Shown: in pieces, positions 4,964 through 10,291 of the stretch | How the letters are laid out: every line of letters begins with the position of its first letter | How positions within the stretch are numbered: position 1 is the stretch's first letter | NCBI RefSeq assembly: GCF_001908105.1 | Contig: NZ_MKGQ01000054.1 | Location: 1 to 10,291, forward strand | Direction: 5' to 3' | Length of the DNA stretch: 10,291 nt | Source: Xenorhabdus eapokensis | Lineage (GTDB): Bacteria > Pseudomonadota > Gammaproteobacteria > Enterobacterales > Enterobacteriaceae | Program-made: the position numbers and the translations under genes | The notes under the pieces: generated by a model | What the model saw: only the letters and a program-made list of their open reading frames with translations | Databases searched by the model: none | What the model was told of the DNA's origin: nothing

Positions 4964-5935
4964 CTATCTTGATATGACAACTTTACCATTAATAATAGAT
5001 AAGTAAGGGCTATAAGTTGCAGTATCACCTGTAACTTTATTATCAAGTAATACAGGTGAACGACCTAAAGCACCTTCTTCTAAACGGAATAGACGGCCCT
5101 CTTTATAACTAACTAGCCTAAATTTATTCCAGTCGGGTATTGTTCTGGTTGCATAATCCCCACTATCAAATTTTTCTTTAAATCCCATAGAATCAAAAAA
5201 TGTTTTAGCATTACTATTATCTGCAATAGCCCATTCTTCCCAAGCCGATTCTGTTATATTCCATATTTTATTTAAATCGTTACGTGAAAAAGCATTAATT
5301 AATTCCTGATAAAATGCTTTTATTTCTGGTAAATCATTCCCTGATACAGGACGAGCTTTTACCCACATCCAATCGGGCAATCCGTTAATAGAAAAGTCTT
5401 TTTTGGCTTGATATAATTTTTTTTCTCCATAATTTTTTGACATACCTAAGAAATCAAAACCTGAAGAATTATTAGAAATCTGATTTTGTGAAGTATGAGT
5501 AACAATATCACCATTCTTGTCTACGGATAATTTAATATAACTAATAATCTGGCCTTGATCATGTGAAGATGCTTTCCTGATAATTGCTTCACACCATGAA
5601 TCAGGATTAAGCTTTTCAAAATCTTTATCAATAGCTTTTTTTCCCATTGATACAGAGAGTGTATTATTACCATTTTCTAAAAAAGCAGTGATGTTCTGAC
5701 CACTGGATTCTGTTCCGCTGCGAGAATCGACATTTTCCATTGCTATCAATTCATTAAGTCGAATGACGCATAGGCTTCTATGTGTATTCACTGATAATAA
5801 GTATTTATATTCCATTTTTGTTTTTCCTGATGCCGAAGTGGCAAAAATTATGAGTGTAAATAATAAAATACTAGCCCAAAGAAATTCGGTACTTTGATTT
5901 TTCTTTGCTAAGTGGCTCTTGAAATACCCAATCAC
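4964..5935 (-). CDS. Putative exported immunity protein for the adjacent T6SS effector
   Basis: This protein has 323 residues if it starts at the GTG at 5935, which has AAGGA about ten bases upstream. That start includes a basic N-terminus and a hydrophobic stretch, about residues 19-36 (L-W-A-S-I-L-L-F-T-L-I-I-F-A-T-S-A-S), that looks like a signal peptide or membrane anchor. The remainder should lie in the periplasm. It has two cysteines in its first half (C56, C115) and no catalytic motif I can see. An ATG at 5815 with AGGA upstream is the alternative start and would give a cytoplasmic protein of 283 residues. It overlaps the effector gene by about 65 bases and is last in the operon, the usual place for an immunity gene. 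I do not recognise the family. The immunity role is inferred from position, close coupling and the export signal, which would imply a toxin acting in the periplasm or at the membrane. Confidence 0.7.
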   Translation of the reverse strand: MIGYFKSHLAKKNQSTEFLWASILLFTLIIFATSASGKTKMEYKYLLSVNTHRSLCVIRLNELIAMENVDSRSGTESSGQNITAFLENGNNTLSVSMGKKAIDKDFEKLNPDSWCEAIIRKASSHDQGQIISYIKLSVDKNGDIVTHTSQNQISNNSSGFDFLGMSKNYGEKKLYQAKKDFSINGLPDWMWVKARPVSGNDLPEIKAFYQELINAFSRNDLNKIWNITESAWEEWAIADNSNAKTFFDSMGFKEKFDSGDYATRTIPDWNKFRLVSYKEGRLFRLEEGALGRSPVLLDNKVTGDTATYSPYLSIINGKVVISR

Positions 5936-7481
5936 GTTCTTTTTTTCCTTCTGCACTTGTTTGACTATTTGATGCTTCTTCGTTTGATATATCATCGTCA
6001 GGTGATGTTTTATCTTTACCCACATTTACACCATATTTAACACTCGCTGATGCTGTTATTCCATCATGATAAAGCACAAGTTCCATACTTTTTTCTGTAG
6101 ATTCTAGCGCTACTAATACTTTGGCTGCAATTTGTGCTGAAGCATCAAAATAGCCATTGATAGCATAATAACGGACACCACCGCGAACATTTGTTTCAGC
6201 TCTAATTCCAAATCCTGTTTCTAATACGGCATCCTTTTTAAAAGACCACTCTCCTTTGTCATCAGACTCCCAGCCAAACATAACGCTTAAGTCACCACTG
6301 AGGATTAAATCTAATTGTGCACCATAGAATGCTCCATTTTTACCTTGCTTAACTTCTTGTTCGAGTTCTTCTCCTTTTTCACGTATTTTAGCCACCAATT
6401 TATTGACTTTAAAATATGCAGCAAATATCTGAATAACATCGGCGCGTAATTCTAAACCTACTAAGGGTGTAGCCGTAATATCAGCATTATATTTATAGAA
6501 AATTTCATATTTATCACTGTGCGCAAGCTCATAACTGCCACTAATATTAATTAAAGGATAAATAAGATCTAAATTAATGACCCGGAACTTATCTTGATCA
6601 TGCCCGAACGCAAGAAGATCATTGAATTTACCAATACTATCGATGGCAGTATCAATTGGCCCTAATTTCTTTTTTCCTTTTTTGAACTCAAACTCAAGTT
6701 CCTTTGACCAGCTACGTGTTTCAGTGCCTTTTTCGGCCGTGATTTTTCCCTCGATAGTTAGTGAATTACGAACTTCATAAGGTTTTGTATTTCTGCGCCA
6801 TCCTTGTGAACCTTTATGTCGCATTCCATTATTTCTGTTGGTCTCTTTTTGTTGTTGCCTTCTCTGCTCATCGGTAAGTTTTTCAATTTCCTCTAATGCA
6901 CCAATAGCAACATTAAATTCCTGTTTTTCATTCAGGACAAGGTGAATGTCTGAACCAAGAATAGCCTTATTACCTATTGTGGCGGTCAAAATTTTATCCG
7001 CCAGTTTGTATTTTTTATCTATCAATGGTTTTCCTGAGCATTCATCTGCTCTGACATAAAAACGTTCTTCTTCAATATGTGAGCCAAAGTCTCTGCTCAA
7101 AAAACGCTGTAAAATAACGATCGGACTATTTTCCATAAGGGAAAAATCACTAATTTTCTTTGAATAGACCAACTCTCCTGCATACGGTTTATTAGGTGAG
7201 AATTGTGCTACAGGCATTCCATTTTCACCCGATAAATTCCCAATGGGGCAGTTTGGATTGTGCGAAATACAGCCCTTACTAACGGCACTTAACTTTATAG
7301 GAATTTTAGGTTTATCCGCTTTATCTTCCGGTTTAGGAACCACATAATACAATGTAGCAGGAAAAGGAAACAGTTGTTCATAACTAAACGTTTTATTTCC
7401 CAGTGTTACATCAATCTTATGAGTACAATCATCCGGGTTATCACAATCACAGACTGCTGACCCTGCTTTTGTTGATGTCAT
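5871..7481 (-). CDS. Putative T6SS effector (unclassified toxin) of the VgrG/PAAR operon
   Basis: A 536-residue protein starting at the ATG at 7481, with AAGGAG at ideal distance; that ribosome site overlaps the stop of the PAAR gene. The N-terminus is cysteine-rich (C11, C13, C19; later C71, C78, C148), followed by F-S-Y-E-Q-L-F-P-F-P-A-T-L-Y-Y-V-V-P near 32-49. A charged, Gln/Arg-rich hinge spans about 198-235. The C-terminal half (about 300-490) looks beta-rich, with alternating polar and hydrophobic residues and mildly hydrophobic runs (V-I-Q-I-F-A-A-Y-F near 349-357, Y-G-A-Q-L-D-L-I-L near 386-394, A-Q-I-A-A-K-V-L-V-A-L near 449-459), ending in an acidic/Ser-rich tail. I see no lipase GxSxG, nuclease or amidase signature. 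Position after VgrG, DUF4123 and PAAR and before a probable immunity gene makes it the cargo. A membrane-perturbing or pore-forming action fits the C-terminal half but is speculative. The gene is more AT-rich than vgrG. Confidence 0.75.
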   Translation of the reverse strand: MTSTKAGSAVCDCDNPDDCTHKIDVTLGNKTFSYEQLFPFPATLYYVVPKPEDKADKPKIPIKLSAVSKGCISHNPNCPIGNLSGENGMPVAQFSPNKPYAGELVYSKKISDFSLMENSPIVILQRFLSRDFGSHIEEERFYVRADECSGKPLIDKKYKLADKILTATIGNKAILGSDIHLVLNEKQEFNVAIGALEEIEKLTDEQRRQQQKETNRNNGMRHKGSQGWRRNTKPYEVRNSLTIEGKITAEKGTETRSWSKELEFEFKKGKKKLGPIDTAIDSIGKFNDLLAFGHDQDKFRVINLDLIYPLINISGSYELAHSDKYEIFYKYNADITATPLVGLELRADVIQIFAAYFKVNKLVAKIREKGEELEQEVKQGKNGAFYGAQLDLILSGDLSVMFGWESDDKGEWSFKKDAVLETGFGIRAETNVRGGVRYYAINGYFDASAQIAAKVLVALESTEKSMELVLYHDGITASASVKYGVNVGKDKTSPDDDISNEEASNSQTSAEGKKERDWVFQEPLSKEKSKYRISLG

Positions 7482-7492
7482 TTTATTTCTCC

Positions 7493-7762
7493 TTAACCAA
7501 TATTGACGCTGCCGCCGCCAATCACAACGCCACCACAATCCACTGCATCACCTGTTCTGGCGGCAGGCTTTCCCTCAATAAATACAGAACCTGAACCACC
7601 GGAAATGGCTCGTGGATGAGAATTGTGAGGTGCTAATGCATCACCTTGTCGCGCAAGATAAGCACCATCAATTTTGACGGTACTGGCTCCGGTAATAACA
7701 GGCGTTGCGGAACAATTGCCGTGTTCTGTGCCGATATCGCCAATTTTAACTGCGTTACCCAT
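7493..7762 (-). CDS. PAAR domain T6SS tip protein
   Basis: An 89-residue single-domain PAAR protein, the usual length for this family. PAAR proteins fold as a small zinc-bound cone that caps the VgrG trimer and sharpens the T6SS spike. It opens M-G-N-A-V-K-I-G-D-I-G-T-E-H-G and shows the repeated Gly-rich strand pattern; P-A-A-R itself occurs at residues 66-69. H14, H46, H49 and C76 are the likely zinc ligands. The ATG at 7762 was chosen because the domain starts there; a frame reaching 7804 would overlap the upstream gene. It begins 20 bases after the DUF4123 gene and ends 11 bases before the effector, so all three should be on one mRNA. There is no C-terminal toxin extension; the effector is a separate protein. 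Confidence 0.93.
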   Translation of the reverse strand: MGNAVKIGDIGTEHGNCSATPVITGASTVKIDGAYLARQGDALAPHNSHPRAISGGSGSVFIEGKPAARTGDAVDCGGVVIGGGSVNIG

Positions 7763-7782
7763 AGTAATTTCTCTGTTTTTGA

Positions 7783-8613
7783 TTAAAGCGGTACTTGACC
7801 CCATTCTTGAATTAACAAACGTTCGGCACGCATATGCCCCGGTTGACCGTACTCAGTTAATTGGGAATAGATTGCTTTAGGCAGATCATCAAGTGTGAGG
7901 TAATGCCGGAGGATAAAGAGCTGGAGTAATCCACGGACATTACGATCATCTGTAATGCCGTTTTCACTGAACCAGTCAAAAAATTGCTGGGCACATTCCA
8001 CCATATCGATGTGAGGAATAAAGTCAAAAGGCGCTTTTTCCAGCCAGTCAGGGATAAACCCGGCTAATTTCTCGATATAACGCTCAGTGAAAATGGCCTG
8101 TATTTTTTCCAACTGAACTTCGTTGATAATAAGCATTTTTCGTTTGCTGGTTGCACCAACGGGAAAAGGTTCTCTCACCTTAACAAAGTTATCCGTGCGT
8201 TCTTCTTCAAGATAAAGTGTTGTAACACGAGTGATTGGCCCCAAAAAGCAATGCAACTCCCAGTCACTTAATACGCCGAGAAAATCCCAGATATTACGCG
8301 GATCGTAAAAACGAAAAAAAACGGGTTTTTCCTGTTTAGGTAGCAATACTTGCAGGTATTTGCGTAAATGTTGCCGCACGGTTTTCATATCGGCTTCGCT
8401 GTGGACGAAAATGCCCCACGGCGTTCTGCGGCATTCCAGCCAGATTTTAACTTCTTCAGTAACCTGTACCAGATAGGGCGCGATTTTAACCAGTTCCGGC
8501 TGGAGCGGTTCACCATAAAGGCAGGCAGAAGGCGGATCGTAACGCTCTAAGGCTAAAAACAAATCCGGTTCTGCTGCCCCATCAATAATGGCGTAGAGTT
8601 TTTCCTGACTCAT
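7783..8613 (-). CDS. DUF4123 domain T6SS effector adaptor/chaperone
   Basis: A 276-residue protein with an N-terminal DUF4123 domain (about residues 5-125: L-Y-A-I-I-D-G-A, W-G-I-F-V-H-S, then the family landmark F-R-F-Y-D-P-R near 100-106). The C-terminal 140 residues are variable and probably recognise the specific cargo. DUF4123 proteins (Tap/Tec adaptors) bind an effector in the cytoplasm and load it onto its cognate VgrG or PAAR without being secreted. The start overlaps the vgrG stop as ATGA (8610-8613), a sign of translational coupling. This is why truncation of vgrG could reduce expression of the whole operon. It is followed after 20 bases by PAAR. Family assignment is firm; the partner effector (the 5871-7481 product) is inferred from gene order. 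Confidence 0.9.
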   Translation of the reverse strand: MSQEKLYAIIDGAAEPDLFLALERYDPPSACLYGEPLQPELVKIAPYLVQVTEEVKIWLECRRTPWGIFVHSEADMKTVRQHLRKYLQVLLPKQEKPVFFRFYDPRNIWDFLGVLSDWELHCFLGPITRVTTLYLEEERTDNFVKVREPFPVGATSKRKMLIINEVQLEKIQAIFTERYIEKLAGFIPDWLEKAPFDFIPHIDMVECAQQFFDWFSENGITDDRNVRGLLQLFILRHYLTLDDLPKAIYSQLTEYGQPGHMRAERLLIQEWGQVPL

Positions 8614-10187
8614 TGCTGATTCTCCTTATCTTTCAGAGGACAGTGCGCGACGAACATTGAACCTTCACTGGCTGCCGCGAGCAAAATAGCAGGGTTGGTA
8701 GGCGCCAATAAATCACCGGGGCTACCGCCGGAGTTCAGATTAATGGCGGCACCCTTAATATCGATGCCGCCAGCATGAAGCACCACAAAACTCCCACCGA
8801 CACGCAAAGTCAGCTTACTGCCACTTTGTAATGTCAAATCTCCCTGCGCATCAATACTGACAATACCCTGAATTTTTTCAGACAAATCGCCTTTGATTTG
8901 TAACGCACGGTCGCCGTCAATCTGTTCCAGATAGCTGCCGGCAGTTTTATGCTCCTGTTGGCCTTCAACCGTGACTTTACGGTTATTGGCGATAACCAAT
9001 TCATCGTCATGCCCGATGCTGGTTGTGCGGTTATAGTTGATGCGTTCGTCGCGTGAATTGAGCACCTGAATGGCGAGGTTTTTCTGAGCATGGATAAAGA
9101 CCTCTTCACGATCTTTTTCATCCTCAAAACGCAGTTCGTTAAATCCTTGCCCCTTATGCGTCTTCGAGCGGATTGACATTTGTGTTTTTGCCATCGGCAG
9201 TCGATTCGGCGGAAGATTATTGGCGTGATATGCCCGACCAACAATAATCGGCTGGTCAGGGTCACCGTGGATAAAATCCACCAAAACTTCGTGACCAATG
9301 CGGGGAATAGCGATCATGCCCATCAGTGGCCCTGCCCATGCCTGACTGACACGCACCCAACAAGAACTGCTGTCATCAAGTTTACCGTACCGATCCCAGT
9401 CAAATTGGATACGGACGCGTCCATATTCATCGCAAAAAATTTCTTCGCCTTCCGGCCCGACGACAGTAGCAATATGCGGCCCTTCCATTTTGGGTTTCGG
9501 ATAGGGAGAAGGGCGATAGGAGTTTTTGCGGCTGGTGAAAGTAAACTGGTTGGAAAGCCACGTGCCACTGCCGCTGTGCTGGGTTTCATCAGCTTGAGGT
9601 TGTTGGCCTGAGTGGGTTATCTGAATTAATTGCCATTGGTCATTCAAGGTTTCATTGGGATGATCTTCAAAATTAACCAGTTGCCCCGGCCACATAGCAA
9701 AACAGTCACCATTGCCGTTTCCTAGCTGCGTATCCCGGCGCAGGTATTCCAGACGATACTGGCTGACTTGTTGCCCCAAATTTTCATCTTTATAACGGCT
9801 GGGAAAATCGTAATAGTGGTAGTTTTTCAGCGTGCGCTGGTTGGCTAGATTATGCCCTTCATACCAGAACTCCCGGTTCATACGTGGATTCTTGAATGTC
9901 CGGTCTTTGGTTGTCACGGTGGCAACACCAACCTGTTCTGACCAGCTAACCTGCTGAATGCTTGTTGTTGAGCCAGTAACATCAGCTTCAGGGCGATAAG
10001 GAACAGTGATCACGTTATTAAGCGACAGGCAGGAATCATGAAAAACGATGCGTTGCTCATGCTGTTCCTGATCGAACGTGAAATAATAGAAAATGCCCTC
10101 ATCAGCCAGCAAACGCTGCATAAAAGCCAGATCACTTTCATCGTACTGAACGCAGAATTCCCGTGGCGGGTGTTTGTAACCCACCAA
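8610..10187 (-). pseudogene. vgrG: T6SS spike protein VgrG, C-terminal part (5' truncated)
   Basis: A continuous frame of 525 codons holds most of a VgrG. It has the second part of the gp27-like hub (about 8-235), the gp5-like OB fold (about 238-325, with D-E-Y-G-R-V-R-I-Q-F-D-W-D and P-R-I-G-H-E-V-L-V-D-F), and the beta-helix/DUF2345-type needle (about 340-490). The tail ends V-A-H-C-P-L-K-D-K-E-N-Q-Q. Roughly the first 250 residues are absent. The only start is a TTG at 10187 with no ribosome site; two TGA stops stand in frame at 10203-10208, and homology to VgrG begins between them and the conserved R-E-F-C-V-Q-Y. The missing portion matches the + strand fragment ending near 2402. The stop overlaps the DUF4123 start. 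As drawn it should not make a working spike; if expressed, it would be a spike without the hub N-terminus. The lack of internal damage suggests recent breakage. Confidence 0.85.
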
Positions 10188-10205
10188 AAATGTATAGCAG
10201 AATCA

Positions 10206-10291
10206 TCATAATTTGACATATTCAATATGCTCCGTAAATAGCTCATCAACTGAACATCTTTTTTGCCTCCTGATCGCTTTTGCTCCTCCCC
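10206..10291 (-). other. Unidentified open frame running off the window, upstream of truncated vgrG
   Basis: In the same phase as the truncated vgrG, 27 codons are open from the right edge to a TGA at 10206-10208 (ending S-V-D-E-L-F-T-E-H-I-E-Y-V-K-L). A second frame is also open from the edge. An AGGAGG sequence lies at about 10268-10273 on this strand before an ATG that reaches a stop after three codons. I recognise neither frame; this is the foreign sequence that replaced the start of vgrG. Confidence 0.2.

Noticed and set aside
9180..9611. 143-codon + strand frame and overlapping - strand frames inside vgrG
   Set aside because: Shadows of the intact VgrG OB-fold coding region.
10218..10226. 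ATATTCAAT, inverted match to ATTGAATAT at 2429-2437, as the true inversion repeat
   Set aside because: Nine AT-rich bases are not meaningful; the 17-base vgrG homology is the stronger inverted pair.
1..10291. CRISPR array, rRNA, complete insertion sequence
   Set aside because: No regularly spaced repeats, no rRNA-like sequence and no transposase with terminal inverted repeats were seen.

Overview
The window looks like accessory DNA from an enterobacterium of the Morganellaceae type (Xenorhabdus/Photorhabdus/Proteus-like). This is inferred from an AT-rich background, a close relative of E. coli LoiP, an SfsB/Nlp-type regulator and enterobacterial type VI secretion (T6SS) VgrG-DUF4123-PAAR genes. 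The genus cannot be fixed from the sequence alone.

Layout. 1-84 is the 3' end of an unidentified + strand gene. 107-859 (-) is the lipoprotein metalloprotease LoiP. 860-1605 is a long AT-rich non-coding stretch with a CRP/FNR-like palindrome. 1606-2433 (+) is the N-terminal third of a VgrG spike gene and stops abruptly. 2423-4603 is a small phage- or satellite-like module: an SfsB/Ner-type regulator with a strong terminator, a structured RNA that resembles the C4 antisense RNA of P1/P4-type phages with its likely target, and a tyrosine recombinase preceded by a broken ORF. 4304-4963 has no convincing gene but several hairpins and terminators. 4964-10187 (-) is a T6SS effector operon read right to left: vgrG lacking its N-terminus, a DUF4123 adaptor/chaperone, a PAAR tip protein, a large unclassified putative effector, and a putative exported immunity protein.

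How it fits together. In the T6SS, VgrG trimers capped by PAAR form the puncturing tip, DUF4123 proteins load a cognate effector onto VgrG/PAAR, and the producer is protected by an immunity protein. All these parts are present here in tight co-linear order. The VgrG, however, is split. The N-terminal 266 codons lie on the + strand and the C-terminal 510 codons on the - strand, and both are cut at the same conserved stretch (R-E-F-C-V-Q-Y) in the same reading phase. Inverting the roughly 7.7 kb between the two breakpoints would rebuild one open VgrG of about 776 residues followed by the whole effector operon. As it stands, the effector operon has lost its normal vgrG start and, probably, its promoter.

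The most interesting items are the split/inverted vgrG, the unclassified effector with a signal-peptide-bearing immunity candidate, and the C4-like RNA with a complementary target 110 bases downstream. No database search was possible; family names rest on recognised motifs and remembered homologues.
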